Positions 1 to 12,595 of a DNA stretch of 64,000 nucleotides are shown here, one piece after another. Position 1 is the first letter of the stretch, and each line of letters opens with the position of its first letter. Source of the DNA: Ancylostoma caninum (Eukaryota; Nematoda; Chromadorea; Rhabditida; Ancylostomatidae); contig JBAJFG010000292.1 of NCBI GenBank assembly GCA_037903475.1, positions 186,001 through 250,000 on the forward strand. Direction: 5' to 3'. The position numbers were made by a program, and so were the translations under genes. Below the pieces are notes generated by a model, which searched no databases, was not told the DNA's origin, and saw only the letters and a list, made by a program, of their open reading frames with translations.

Positions 1-79
1 ATCTTGGCTAACAGCTCAAAAGAATCCTACTGTATTTCGAAAGCACAATCAATCGATATTTTCTGGAGGAATACATATA

Positions 80-600
<521 letters not shown>

Positions 601-633
601 ACAGTTCTTATTCCAGTGCCAGAATAGTTGTTA

Positions 634-1960
634 GTAGTGAATATCATAGAAATATCCTCAGTAGAAACGGTTGTCTTTAATTCGAAAATATTGAAAACTC
701 TTTTTTCCCACTTTTTTGGGCTCTTTGGTAAACTCACTTTTTTCTGTAGACGGAGGAGCTAGAGAACACGACTATTACAGCAAATTACTCACTGGAGACA
801 GACAAAATAACTTCTCTGGGAATCGAAATGAAGCGATGCAAAAGAGGAATCATCATGCTGATGAAAGTGGTGAATTTGGACTTAGAACACGATGGTTCTG
901 TTTGAAAGCAGTTTGTGTCAACGTCATACAGCGCGAAGAAAGAGTACTTCGACCGTCACCACATCCTAAAATTTCGGCCAAATGGCTCAATCCCAAGTTA
1001 ATTTCTGATAAAACGTTCCACCTTCAACATGTCTCTGATCATATCTTTTTGACTGTGACTTTATATACTGGCGGAGATGCACCTTTGACAGAGCCTAGGA
1101 TTTGTTGTTTGATTGGTTATGGTTGGTTCACTACTAGCCCAACTGTTTTAGGAGTATAACAACAAGCCTGAGGTGGTGTCAAGAGAAGGCAAAGTGGATG
1201 GAGGCGTCTGAAGGTTTCGGCCATGGATAGTGAGAGTACTCTAAGACTTTGCCTCTTCAAAATTTATCGAAATGAACAGGCCATGTAAGGGGACTGTCAT
1301 GATAAGTTACGTACCAATTGTCAAGTTACAACGCCTCTGGATTGCTTCCAAAACTGCTCCTCGCAACCGAACTGCTGCTCATGGCCTGGATTTCTCATGA
1401 ATAGGTTCGAAATAAGAAGCGATGAAGAAAGCGGAAGTGATGGCTATGGGTCGCTATGTGCCGGTATCGGTCCTCATCTATCATCACCTCCCAGGACCTC
1501 TTATTCGTCTTATCCATGTAGCAACTGCCGGAGTTCAACAACGACGATTACCGGCGAAGTCTAGAGAGTTCCGAATTGAGTCGAGCCAATGAAACATTCT
1601 ACATAAAAATCTAGTTGGCGTCCGATAAAAACCGTTATCAAAATATGCCCATTACAAATTAGATAGACGAACTGGAAGATTGGTGTTGTTCAGGCAGGCC
1701 GGCGTATCGCAGTATAGTGGATCTGATCTAACACGTGCAACCACGCGGCTTTTGAACAATTCTGTGAGCGATGGATCGTCGATTTCAGCGTGAAAAGGTT
1801 ACATGAAAAGAAGATAAGACATGAGGGAGACGAGAGGTGGAGACGTGGCGACCCCAGAAGGAGCAGCCGTCTCCCGTTTCTGCAGGGCCAGACTCCCGCT
1901 GTGAAGTCCCTCCCCTGGGGTGCCGCAAATGTACTTTTAAATGGTTTCAGGCGTCTCCAC
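634..1960. other. No gene recognised
   Basis: Mixed-composition DNA. The longest plus-strand frame (716-1159, 147 codons) starts at an alternative codon and has no motif or repeat support that I can recognise. I see no convincing splice-bounded exon, RNA gene or transposon terminus here. Confidence 0.4.
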
Positions 1961-2205
1961 ACAAGCTCAAATCGTAAACACTGTCTCGATCGGAGGGCTC
2001 GAGACAACTAGCCACTGGTCCCACCGCGAAATTCTGAATGCACCTGATTTTCACTACGTCTATGCACCTATGACGAAACATCGGTCGAATGTCCCGTCAG
2101 CTTCGCATCCTCGCGAGGCACAGTCTACAATTGAGCCTCACGGCGAGCGCATGTGATCACGTGCTAGTCCCCCTTATGCCTGCGCTATAGCAAATTTTGC
2201 TGCGT
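1960..2205 (+). repeat. Dispersed repeat block shared with 49 kb
   Basis: This block is related at DNA and translated level to the minus strand of 49345-49590. Both copies stay open in the same frame and share the peptide APDFHYVYAPMTKHR and a following HGERM. The two copies lie in different surroundings, one in intergenic DNA and one inside a gcy intron, so this is a dispersed repeat and probably part of a transposon. I do not recognise the protein family. Confidence 0.6.
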
Positions 2206-2585
2206 ACTACTATGATCTTTCCTGTTATTTCCGGCACATAATCTTTGATGGTTTCCATCGACAACCTCGAATGAAAGAGGTTTCCTTCAGGTAGTTCAAA
2301 TTCACAGATTTGTTCAGTTCACAGAAAACAACGGAGTTGGTGAAATCTTAGCAATCTCTGGAGCGAACTTGAAGTGTATTGGTCAGAGGTCTGATTAAAA
2401 CGCACAAGAACAACTATGTGTCATTGAAAGTGACCTAAAGGTGAAGGGAGAGTGAGGTCTCAAACCCATTTCATAATAAGCGTTTTTCTTCTTGCCCAGC
2501 TTGCTTTTGCATTTCCTTCCGTTGAGTTTTTGGGCCACGGATTTCCCTCATACGAGGGATCCTAGCCGGTTAGTCGCGAGGCTAC

Positions 2586-4345
2586 GTGGCGCGTCCCCAG
2601 GTGGCGGATAGGGGGCTAATCGCAGACCAAACGCGACCTTGTGCCTGCCCTGAGACGCGGGTGGATTCAGGGACTCCCTGTCTCTGCAGTGTCGGAACGA
2701 TCCATACCTTCTGCCAGCGCGTGGGTGTGTTCATGCATGCATGCATGGGTGTCTACAGATTGTATCCTGCTTGCGTGTCTACAGATTGTATCCTGCACAT
2801 CTATCCGACCAAAAGCCCTGCATTCAAGCGACTGGGAGGTACAAGGGAGGCGGTTCGGAGTCGCCTCCAACAAATAAGCTCCATCGTCCACTCCCGGGAA
2901 GCCCAGCTAACTTCTCGGTGAAATCACACTCCAGCCTCCAACGGGGGAATAGAGCCCAGCAAGCTATCTCCTGTGAGCTTAAAATTTTTCAAGCTCGACA
3001 CAGCAATAATAGAGAGTGTTCCCCTCATCTCGGAAGAGTCACTGGTACGGCAGCGCCAATGAGGACGAGGTCCGAGGGGTTATCTAGGCTGTCTAAAACT
3101 AGAAGGACTATGATGACGGTCTGTACCTTCAACGCACGCTCGCTTGCATCGGAGACTTCCATCGAGGATTTGATGATGCATGCCAGGAAGATCAGGTACG
3201 ACGTCATCGAACTGACCGAGACGAGGAGACATCGACTACTGAATGCTACCTTCGACACTGGAGAAGAACTGTTCCTTGGAACCTGCGACAATAGAGGACA
3301 ATGGTGGAGTCGGTGTCCTCGTCAACACGAACTTGATCATGAACATCGACTCATTCGAACAGCTAACAACCCGAATCGGACGTTTGCGGTTGAGAAGATG
3401 TGGATCAATACCGGCCTTGACAATCTTCATCGCCTACGCTCCAACATCCAGCTACGACGAAGAGGATATTGAGGCCTTCTATATGGACTTGGAGAAGTTC
3501 TACAGGGAAGACCACACATTCTACAAGATCATCGTTGGCGATTTCAACGCCAAGATTGGTCCTAGGAGAACGCCTGAGGAACTTCACATCGGTACCCACG
3601 GCCTGCAGTGGAACGAACAGGGAGAGAGGCTGTCTGAGTTCATCATGACGACGAAGACCATCCATGGTAACTCAGAATTTCAGAAGCCAACCTCCCTACG
3701 CTGGACGTGGGAGTCACCCGGTGGAGAGTACCATAATGAAATTGACCACATCATCGTCAATCGAAGGTTCTGCCTGACCGACGTCGGTGTTGTACCAAAG
3801 TTCTACACCGGATCCGACTATCGCCTCCTTCGTGCAAGATTCTTCTTCTCACGCAAAGGAGAGAAAGCCGTGAAGTTTAAGAGATACCCGTCAGTCCCAA
3901 AGAGTCCCAAACCCGTCATCAGTTGGGATCTTTTCACTTCGCTAGCCGGCTTTTGGGAAGATCCGTCCATCTCCGGAATAACCCGCCTTACGCAAGTGAG
4001 GGCTGGAATACGGAGCTCCACCCTTCGTCAACAATCCAAGATCAGGGACGCTGCCGCTTACGCCAAGTCGAGTAAGATTAGGTGGGCCGGACACGTGATG
4101 CATCTTAACGACAACCGTTGGACAAGAGCCGTCAGCGACTGGACTCCACGGGACGTTAAGCGCACGACAGGAAGACCACCGACCCGATGGTCAGACTTCT
4201 TCACGAAGTCCTTCAAGGATAGATGCTCTCCGTGTCCCTCGAACGGGCAGAATCCAGTGGACAACTCTGGCTCGCGAGTGGGACAAATGGAAGGATTGCT
4301 GGCGCCCGCTCGGTATACCCGAAGATCAACGGGAGTCAAGGTGAT
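2586..4345 (+). mobile_element. RTE-type non-LTR retrotransposon, internally deleted
   Basis: The 5' region is followed by an apurinic-type endonuclease domain (about 3111-3850). Near 3975 the frame jumps straight into the extreme C-terminal tail of RTE polyproteins (motifs IRWAGHVMHL, RWTRAVSDW, GRPPTRW). The whole reverse transcriptase between these blocks is missing. A 25-bp direct repeat (TCTACAGATTGTATCCTGC plus flank) lies near 2752-2800. No target-site duplication or poly-A tail was resolved. RTE elements retrotranspose by target-primed reverse transcription; this copy cannot do so by itself. Confidence 0.85.
3067..3990 (+). pseudogene. RTE endonuclease domain, frameshifted and truncated
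   Basis: Exo/endo/phosphatase-fold residues are visible in order: TFNARSL (Asn), ELTETRR (Glu), IVGDFNAKIG (Asp and Asn) and NEIDHIIVN (Asp-His). The N-terminal part (3067-3290) and the rest (from about 3290) are in different frames, so there is a frameshift near the GTCDNRG/NGGVGVLV junction. After the endonuclease the protein joins the terminal segment without an RT domain. This is a decayed domain of a retrotransposon, not a host nuclease. Confidence 0.85.
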
Positions 4346-6560
4346 CAAGGTGAGTTTTTGGGATCATTTTCAGATGTTCGCATTCAAAATTAAGTTTTAG
4401 TAATTTTCTTGGCGTTCCAACTACATATCCGTGTCTCCTTTTGAGTTCTCCACTTTTTCCTTTTAAAAGACCCGCTTGTGACCCCCTTCGGAGTGTACGA
4501 ATACATGAAGTTAGGAGAGAATAACGTCAGAATTTTTTTTGGGTGATCCCACTTCTTGCTGTGAGGGGAATGTTTCAATTCAAGTGGATTCTGTGCGACA
4601 TCTACGCATATCCGACCACCTTCTAAAAGGTTGGCAAGAAAATGCCGACTTATTCGGACGAATGGGAGCCAGAAGGCCTTTATTTTTTTAAACGTCATCT
4701 CTTGTTGTTCTGTGGTGTGCGAGAGAAAATTCACTGCAGTGCCTAAGCGTTATAGCGGCGCATTAGATGAATTACAGGTATTGCTACAATTCTGAGTGGG
4801 AATGATTCATAAAAAATATTGAAGGATAGTCAGACTGTCCTTCCATTGGAACAGTCCTATTGTAGCATTCACTGTTTTGTTATGTTGAACACTTAGAAAA
4901 GAAGAAGACTCACTAATTTTCTTGCAGGCGGTGATGTTTGTGGTGGAATCCTGAGAAGAAATGAACGGAAGGAGGACGTAAATCAACAGAGCACCTTCCA
5001 TTAAGTGTGTTAAAGCAGAGTGTTGCCGTGTATCTTCAGTGGACGGGCTTCTGATTAGAGTCACTACTGCACTCTGATCCGAAGCCCGTGGAACGCCTTC
5101 TAATCACAAGGTGGACGTAATTTTAGCAGATGTGAAGTCAACTGGCACAAGTTATGTTCAAGCCAAGGGATCTGAGATTCGAGAAGAAAGAACTTTTTTG
5201 TAGGAAAAAAATCAGAAATGGGAACGTTGTAGTCTAGAAATTGGCAGTCTCAACTCGTGTACGTATAGTCTTTCGATAACGTTGCGAAAATTTGTCCTTT
5301 AATGAAATTCGAATGGTAACTTCTGCAAAAGTTAACTTAGGATTGCAATGTGCAGTTTTCGGGGAACGTGCTTCAAAAAAAGACAGCAAAAAATTGTGAC
5401 TAATGTTGGTAAGCTTGTCATTCTGTTTCTAAACAACAGCTACAGATGTATCAAATCTTGCAGTGCAATGAATTTCAAATGGACTCGTGGTATAAATGAA
5501 CCAATGTGCGAATTTCGATAATGGGTTTTCTCCTCTCAAAAAAAAAAACTCCACGAAGGATCAGCTCCCCTTTCGAATCGGGAGAGGAAGTAGCGTAACA
5601 CGTATTTGAGGCAACTTTTATTCAGAGGTTGGCAGAGAGATAGATCATCGACTCTTCCAACAAAGGAGCATGGTGTTCTGAAATTATGTACTTCGGAATA
5701 GAGAAGAAAAAAAACAGTATTCTGAGCGTAGGAAATAGTTCAAAAAAGAAAACGATATTGAATAGCTTCGATGTAAAAAATTAACTGTATTATCTGCAGA
5801 AGGTTTGTGCATACTTTTCTGATTTGAAAGCTAATTTGAGATTTGCTCGCTAAACCGAACAAATTTCATTTTAGAAAAGCAAACACAGCTTAACAACAAA
5901 CGATATAAGTACATTTCTTTTTTGTCTACAACATAGCACAAGGTACAAGAGTTGAGTGGTTGAGTATGCTATTAGATTTAGCAGCAAACACATTATTTTT
6001 TCTTAGCAACTAATAGAATTCAAATGGACAAGCCTTGGTAGTCTTTTGAAGCAAGCAGATGTCGTCCATTATGCACAGCCGATAACTGGAAGGAGTAAAT
6101 AGGGTTTTTATTTCTTTAATGTATAGGATATTTTACATTCAGACCCTCACGAATTACCACAGTTCGCCGCGGTGCGGCAGGGCACAAATCAACACCAGAT
6201 GAATGGCCTAATAACTACTAAACGTTATCTGATATGCACACAAAGTCAGTATTTTTGAGAAACTTCACAAGGTGCCTCATGTACAGGTATTTTTTATGAG
6301 AATGCAGTCTAGCCATTAGATGAATTTAATTCAGGGGAGCACATTTTCATTTACACTTCTACATTCGTTTGCCAATGATTGTTTTTAACAATACATATGC
6401 GGGATCTCATTAGATTATTTCACTCTTCCGTCGTCACCACCTTAGCAGCATTTTGCGTTTTAGCTTTTTTATTCTATAAAATTCCGCGCTTAAGACTTTG
6501 ATTGTTTTGAACCCTTAGCACTTGTCCCTACAATTCTGCGGAAGTTGCAAATTCGTACAC
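4346..6560. other. AT-rich interval, nothing recognised
   Basis: Contains short homopolymer A and T runs and no frame longer than about 115 codons. Minus-strand frames at 4390-4734 and 4807-5064 lack recognisable motifs. No clear inverted or direct repeat seen. Confidence 0.4.
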
Positions 6561-6566
6561 AGCAGC

Positions 6567-7482
6567 ACTCCCAATTTCGGGGGCAAATCCCGTTCCAATC
6601 GCCGGCAAATCCCCGATGAAACGTTTGAACGAGGACCAATAGGGGACAAACAGCGGGCGGAACCACACATGTTGCAGGCTAAACGCGCTGTTGGGCGAAT
6701 CGCGGGCTGAACGCAGAGTCATTCGAGCTAAAGCACCACCGTCGAGTTCCGCCCGCTATGAGTTCCGCTGTGAAAAGTGTCGGGCATGGGCCCGCTTTTC
6801 GCGGCCACTGACCGCCGGCAAATATCCCGAAAAAGCTTCCTGAACGAATACATATTTCGGCTCAATAAGGAAATGGCCCGGTCGGGATGGTTGGTTGGTG
6901 GTAGCAGGGACGTGATAAAGGATGAAGGCAACACCGGTATGGAAGAGATCAGCAGCATTGACGGCCTAGTGGATAAAGCAGCGGACTCTCAGTCACTCAT
7001 AAAGAATGGTTAGGTTGGATCGAATTCTCTCAGTAATAAAGGAAGGCAAGCACTACGAAACCATGGATGGACCTTGCAGACAGCCATCTTTTCATATTTC
7101 CGATGTGAAATTGCGTATTTATGTTGTTTTTATGCTCTGGTGGATCACTGTAGATCCATAATGGCGTCGAACCAGGAACCCATCCGTCAGGAACTGTGCA
7201 CGAAGTGTGACCGATCCCCCTGGGGGTTGTCACGGTGCCGACGTTCAATCGACAGGTAATTGTGGAGAATGCTGCCTTGTGCGTTGGATTAGGTGGAGTA
7301 GCTCGTGGTGGTTTGCGGGCTCATGGCGGCCTGAACGCGGAGAGTAATCGGACGGATAGGAATGCAAGCCCCGTTTTCAGCGGCCTGAACGCGGCCACTT
7401 CTCGGGCCAAAACACCCAAGCGCTCGCTCGACCCTCGCCCCCCGCTCGTTCGGAACGGGATTTGCCCACGAAATTGTCTGAG
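6567..7482 (+). mobile_element. TIR element T1, copy 1
   Basis: The element ends in GGGATTTGCCCACGAAATTG then TCTGAG, the inverse of a decayed left end containing AATTTCGGGGGCAAATCCCG. Related copies at 18454-19315 and 29023-30467 share the terminal CTCAGACAATT..GGGGGCAAATC and the same internal order. No transposase is visible, so it is non-autonomous. The target-site duplication is not clear. It carries a tRNA-like SINE unit. Confidence 0.75.
6958..7240 (+). repeat. tRNA-derived SINE-like unit inside T1 copy 1
   Basis: Begins with an A-box-like GGCCTAGTGGATAAAGC (about 6963) and a B-box-like GGTTGGATCGAATTC (about 7013), spaced as in a tRNA, followed by a non-tRNA body. The same head and body occur in the other T1 copies and, on the opposite strand, alone at 15090-15362. 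The head resembles tRNA-Arg or Leu/Ser genes but the stems are imperfect, so it is not called as a functional tRNA. Confidence 0.6.
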
Positions 7483-8600
7483 CATGTGTGCCTGTTTTCG
7501 AATGAGGTGAGTTTTAGCATGGAATGAATAGATGTTTCGTGCACGATCACTTTCTTTCCTCATGATAGAACTTGCTTTCATTCCAGCCTCCATCCATTTC
7601 AAACCGGGATAACTCAGCCATTCTTCGCGAATTAGCTATACTGGCATTTTCTTCGTGAGATCTGTCAATATTGATCACTGCGCCTTTTTCACTACAATGT
7701 TAACCTGGGATTATAGCAAAATCTGTGAGAGCTAAATTAGTGTGAGTGCTGCTCTTAATATATTAACGACAATATATTGACGATTTTTCGTTTTGAGCCC
7801 CTTCGGAGAAACGATGGTTCTTGCTACATTTTCAGAGGGTTGCCAGTAGAAAGAGTATATTTGGTGTGCTGATAACAAATGTGAAGTTAGTTTTGCATGT
7901 TGAAGCTCCCCATATATTACAGATGTAGATATTCATCTCCCACAGAATCTTGCGTAGCTCCCCAGTGGGGGTTACCTCACTTAATGGTCACGAATGTGGC
8001 ATCAATTTTGCATCGAAACACGCGGCTGAAGAGTTATGGCACGCAATAATCACACTCTGAACGAAATTCTGACATAGAGTAAGCGGACATCGCCCTACGT
8101 CTTTTTTTTCGAAATCTGTTTTGGTAAAATGGAATGGTGTACTTGTGATCAGCATGTGGTGAAACTCTTCCCTGCAATGTTCCGATGAAATCTGACTAAA
8201 AAAAGTTGTTCACAGTATGTATACAGTACCCGTGAACACACGCGTCACGACATAAAATGAAAGTCATATTAGTGCCCAGTACGTCAAATACCACTACTGT
8301 GCAAAATTATGATGGAGTCTGTGAGTAAATACATCAACAGGATCTACAGTATGGCTTCAGTAACTTTATACTGCTCCGTTACGGATACGAAATGGATGCC
8401 ATATTCGTGATCAGCATATGTCATGCGTAAAATAACCCATTTGGGCAAAGTTTAGAAAAATTCGAGTGAGCGAAAAGGTTAAAATAGATACGATCCAGCA
8501 GTGGGCCGTATTGTCCAACATGTGCGTTGTGTTAAGGTTGAGCGCTATTCCTTGAGTTCTTACCACTTCAAATGAGATTCAGTTTGCTTCCGCAACCTCA
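7483..8600. other. No gene recognised
   Basis: Spacer between T1 copy 1 and the 3' end of gene A. No open frame longer than about 60 codons and no repeat terminus recognised. It probably includes 3' untranslated or downstream sequence of gene A, which is transcribed leftward. Confidence 0.35.
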
Positions 8601-8602
8601 CA

Positions 8603-9552
8603 TCATTTCATAAAGCTCTCATTTTTGACCGATCTTGCGGTCTGGCGCATGTCAGCGACCTCTGACCACTGAAGGCTTCGCAGTAAATCACTGGGATCAC
8701 ACCTTATGCCATCCTTGAGTGTACTAATTTTCAACTTGGCGTTTTCTCCAGGATTTCCAACATAAAACTCCTTCGAGCATTTTGCAGGCTCCTTAAAAAC
8801 ACTTCACCCTAAATCTGAAGACCGTTCTGACATATTTTCATCACGCAAAAAAGATTTTGGAAAGAAAAGACCTACAAATGACAGGGGATACAGTCTGAAA
8901 CGCTAACCTCGCGAAATGAACTTATGTTTGACAATTTTGCTGAGCTGAGAGAAGGCGAAGATGAGCTGCTTTTCTTTTTTGCACTTGTTGTGGATTTGTT
9001 TGCTGAAGAAAAGTCATCCGAACTTGTTTTTGCCGTATCCGCTGGTTTCGTCAGTCGGAGAGTTCTAAATTTCGAAGTTTTTTTTGAGGACCGAACTGTT
9101 GTCCCGGAAAACTTGAATAGAACCTATGAATCTTCAAAAGCAAATGAGAAATACCCGTGTGGAATATTGTAAATGATGCGGTCCTTGCCGAGCAACAGTC
9201 CTCTGCTATTTAGTTCGGCCATTGTTATGGGACTAAAACTCGAGAGCCTAACCTAATGAAGAAATGCAAAGAAAAGAGTGACTATGCTCACCCCTCTTCA
9301 TCACCATTGATGGGTACACTAGGTCCTGTAGATTCTGCACTACTTCTTCGATAAGTATGCCTCGGTGTATCACGCGTAATTTTGCCCTGTTTGAGTAGAG
9401 CAATCTCATCAAGGAAGCGCCTAGAATGCAGCTGGTGAAAAGGTTATAACTCAGAAAAGGAGAAGTGTTACACTCACTCATTGTTAGAACCTGAGTGACG
9501 TAAGAGAATGGATGGGACTGGCTGGATTATCGTAGTAGGGAATCCCATATTC
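8603..9552 (-). CDS. Gene A: unidentified protein, 3' exons only
   Basis: Minus-strand exons with good junctions: 9552-9491 (starts EYGIPYYDNPASPIHSL), 9420-9292 (RFLDEIALLKQGKITRDT), 9232-9155 (PITMAELNSRGLLLG, ending YNIPHG). The first two introns keep phase (phase 2, then one completing base). A Ser/Lys-rich block at 9123-8908 (KKKSSSSSPSLSS) and a last exon 8791-8603 (ISTLKDGIRCDPSDLLRSL, TGA stop) join in phase 0. The link from 9155 into 9123 is out of phase and a TAG separates the blocks, so an exon is missing or the gene is damaged. Gene B has the matching first three exons. Family not recognised; the Ser/Lys-rich tail suggests a nuclear or cytosolic protein. Confidence 0.5.
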
Positions 9553-9857
9553 CTAGAAGATGTTGGAATTTGACGTTGGAATTACAGATCATTCGTTATG
9601 TTCGGTATCACTGTGATCCTTCTGAATCCCGTCACTTCGATTGAGATTCATCAGCACTCCGGACACTGCAAGGCAACAAGGACGAGCTCGAGGTTAAATT
9701 TATTCACCGCTGTGCTCCCACTACAGAGTGTACCAAAACGCTTTGGCCGGTGATCATCAAGATGTTGAAGTGTGGTGCCTTTGAACAACAGCATCTACTC
9801 GTAAACGGGTCGAAGGGTGCGACAAGTTTAAGTTACTAGTTCTTACTAGCAGTTTCT

Positions 9858-10620
9858 ATTAGGTTGTCGGGAAAGTTCACGCAGTTTTCGAACAAGTGCT
9901 TTCTTTAACCCCACGCTGCCTTGACGCAATCTGTTTTTTGCACGTATGACGAAGTCAGGTATGTGCAAGTTTACTACTATCATCATCTGCAAACTTCTGT
10001 GCAATCCCATCCAGGGATATGGAACTTTCGCAATGAAACTTTTGCCACCCCTCCGTACACGACTTCAAATCTGGTGAATCAGCAGCCGCATCCAGTTGTC
10101 GCATTAAAGCTGTGATTGGCAACAGGACAACATCCGAACGCACTGCAAAAGATTGATCCAGACACCTCCCTGTTGGCGACTTCTACCATGTTTCCGCATG
10201 GTCAGCATGCGCATCCGGAGTCGACAATGATCGATTGTGGCAGTTGCTCGATTCAGATCCATGGCAAACTACGCGTGAAAAAACTCAAGCCTTGGATGTT
10301 CACTGCACCACCATCGTCGATCACCTGCGTCAGTTGGGCAAGATAAAAAAAATCATACCAGTGGATGATCATGATCTGACCGGGTGCAACCCCCAGCGAT
10401 GTGCGGAGGTGGCTACGGAATTGCCCTCGTACAGGACCACTGAAAACCGGCTGAAATCCATCTTTACAGGAGATGAGAGGTGGTTTCTGTACGTCAACAC
10501 CCAGCACTACAACGCGTATCATAAACTAGACGGTATACCCGGCTTCGCTCTGGTGTTCAACTTCTCCCGGCCATTTAAAGCTGATGCCAACACTTGTTAA
10601 ATCAAAAATCCTTGTTGAAC
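9858..10620 (+). mobile_element. Mariner-family relic, 3' truncated
   Basis: The left end TTAGGTTGTCGGGAAAGTT is typical of mariner. The downstream frame (10235-10600) matches mariner transposase order: LLDSDPWQTTREK helix-turn-helix segment, HLRQLGKIKK, a decayed WVPHELT-like DDHDLT, and FTGDERWFLYVN containing the first catalytic Asp. The N-terminus is out of frame and the C-terminal catalytic Asp region and right TIR are absent. Non-functional. Confidence 0.75.
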
Positions 10621-10740
10621 CAAAAAATCCTTTGTTCATCATTTGGTGATCGGCTTAAGTGGCCCCTCTTCACATCCTCCCCCTCCCTTCAGAAAATGGG
10701 GTGAACCTGCTCTACAGGTAAATAAAACCTTCTAAAATGC

Positions 10741-11237
10741 TTGCCTTATCCACGTTCAGCGTATCGGAAAACCCCTGGAGGCACGTTTTCACCGACCCGT
10801 ATGCAAGAATGCCGAAAAATCAATAAAACAGATAAATCGATATTCCGCTCAAAATAGTTGCCATATTCGTGTTCAGCGCATTGAGATACACCGATAGACA
10901 TGTCTTTAGCGCCCCGTCGGCAAGAATAGCGAAAAATCAGTAAAATCAATAAATCGATAAGTTGACGCAAAATGTTTATCATATTCGTGTTCAGCGTATT
11001 GAGGAACCTCAGTAGGCATGTTCTCGCCAGTCCATGAACAAAAACAGCGAAAAATCAGTAAAATCGATGTAGTCGATAAAACAATCCATAATCCGAGGTG
11101 CAAAGTAGCCTTTAACCTCCGCCGGCCCGTGTTGTTTCTACCTGCAAAGTTTGGTCCAGATCGGTTAATGCTCCGCGATTTCTATACAGAACATACAAAC
11201 ATACAAACACACAAACTTCCACTTTTATATATATAGA
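10741..11237 (-). mobile_element. Helitron-like H1, 5' part
   Basis: Read on the minus strand it begins TCTATATATATAAAAGT with an A immediately before it, as expected for a Helitron 5' end, then a GT-rich tract and the CGCGGAGCATTAACCGATC block. Several subrepeats follow, each containing ATCGAT..TTTATTGATTTTTCGC, as in the 60-kb copy. The 3' hairpin end is absent; it stops beside the mariner relic. Confidence 0.65.
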
Positions 11238-11479
11238 TATACGGGTACGCCAAAAACTACGCTATCTGCTCTCACACGCATTCCTGACAAACGCCACTGC
11301 TACCAATGAATTCGGCGTCCCCGAAAACCTTGTGCCACTCCATCCTCTTTGAAAAATGGAAAAATACAGTGTAACTGTGTAAATTAACTGTTTGGTCCCA
11401 TCTCCCAATGTATCATAATTATACGGACACCTTCAGTAAAAATGAATAAAAACACTTATGCGGGAATTAGTGTCTCAAA

Positions 11480-12595
11480 TCCTCCTATGTAAAGAATGGT
11501 AAGGGTCCAGATTTTTCTGGCGTCAGACCGCGAGAGTCTTGCGAACTCTTTTGTGCAGTGCATAGACAATGGTGGAGGGAGAGATGCGCAGACGACATAC
11601 GAAGAATCGATTTATGGGGCGAGATGAGACTAGATCCTCGCGGGACATGCAATTTCGAAATCCTCGCACGGTGGCTATCCCACGCTTGCGGTCTCACAGC
11701 CAACCGATGAGACAGAGCTAGCAAGGCTTTATGGCTACACAATATACGGAGCAGGATAGCCGCTGCTCTTCACCAAAAACTAAATGTTGCACTGCAGCTC
11801 AGCATGGGCGGGATCGGTGTGCGGCCTGAGAGCTGTCTAGGTGGTATCCGTCGCAGTTCCCACATGCCGCACGCTCCCGTCCCAGCATCCGTCCGAAAAC
11901 CCTGAACGATTCTGCAGCCACGAGAGAGATTCCAGTTGTACACTCACATGCATGGAAAAATTGCCTCATCATAGGTCATTGTCACACCTGATGTGACCAA
12001 GTATGTAATTGTTCAAATTTTCTGGATTACTCCTTTCTTCTTCCCATTGCTCTCGAGATTTACAAAGGGTACGGACGCACGGACGGTAGGTGTGCCATGA
12101 GCGAATAGTGACAGATAATGTTATGCTAATGGAGTAGAGGTTCACTGTGGCTCTGCTGGAAAAGCCAGGATACGAGTTCGCGGATGGAGGAGAGGTCCGA
12201 CGTGGCCCAGGTGTGAGGAATGCCAGAATACGGGCTCACCCATGGACGATGGGTTTGCTGTGGCTAAAAGGTGGGTGAATGACAGGAAACGGTGATACCG
12301 ATGGAATAGGGGTCCGCTGTGACTCAAGTGTGAGGAACACCAGCGTTCTGGTCTCTCGAATTGAGGATGGGTTTGCTGTGGACTAAAAGTTAGGGGAACG
12401 TCAGAATTCGGGCCTAACGAAGGGGGATGGGTCTGCTGTGGCCTGAAAGTTAAAGGAACTTCAGGGTACGGGTTCGCAGTTGGAGGAGGGGATGCGCGGT
12501 GGTCTAAAAATGTAGGGAACGCCAAGATACGGGTTCACTGGTATAGGTGAGATCCGCCGTGCTCCAGGTTCGAGGTGGGTTTGCTCTGGCCAAAA
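11480..12595 (+). mobile_element. Helitron-like H2, copy 3 (3' end decayed)
   Basis: Begins TCCTCCTATGTAAAG after an A. The following sequence aligns with the 5' parts of the H2 copies ending at 18152 and 57105 (GTAAGGG block, GATTTATGGGGCGAG, CACAATATACGGAGCAGGA). It then enters a 59-bp minisatellite array. The host sequence CTCAAA/TTTGAAAT is uninterrupted in the opposite foldback arm near 13665, so the insertion sits between A and T without duplication. The 3' CTAG hairpin is not present. Confidence 0.65.
12160..12570 (+). repeat. 59-bp minisatellite, type A, degenerate array
   Basis: Diverged tandem units recognisable by GGTCCGCYGTGGCYC..GGAACGCCAGRATACGGG. The same unit, better preserved, occurs at 50030-50745 and in opposite orientation at 15600-16070, 17301-17630 and 54590-55700. 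Confidence 0.8.
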
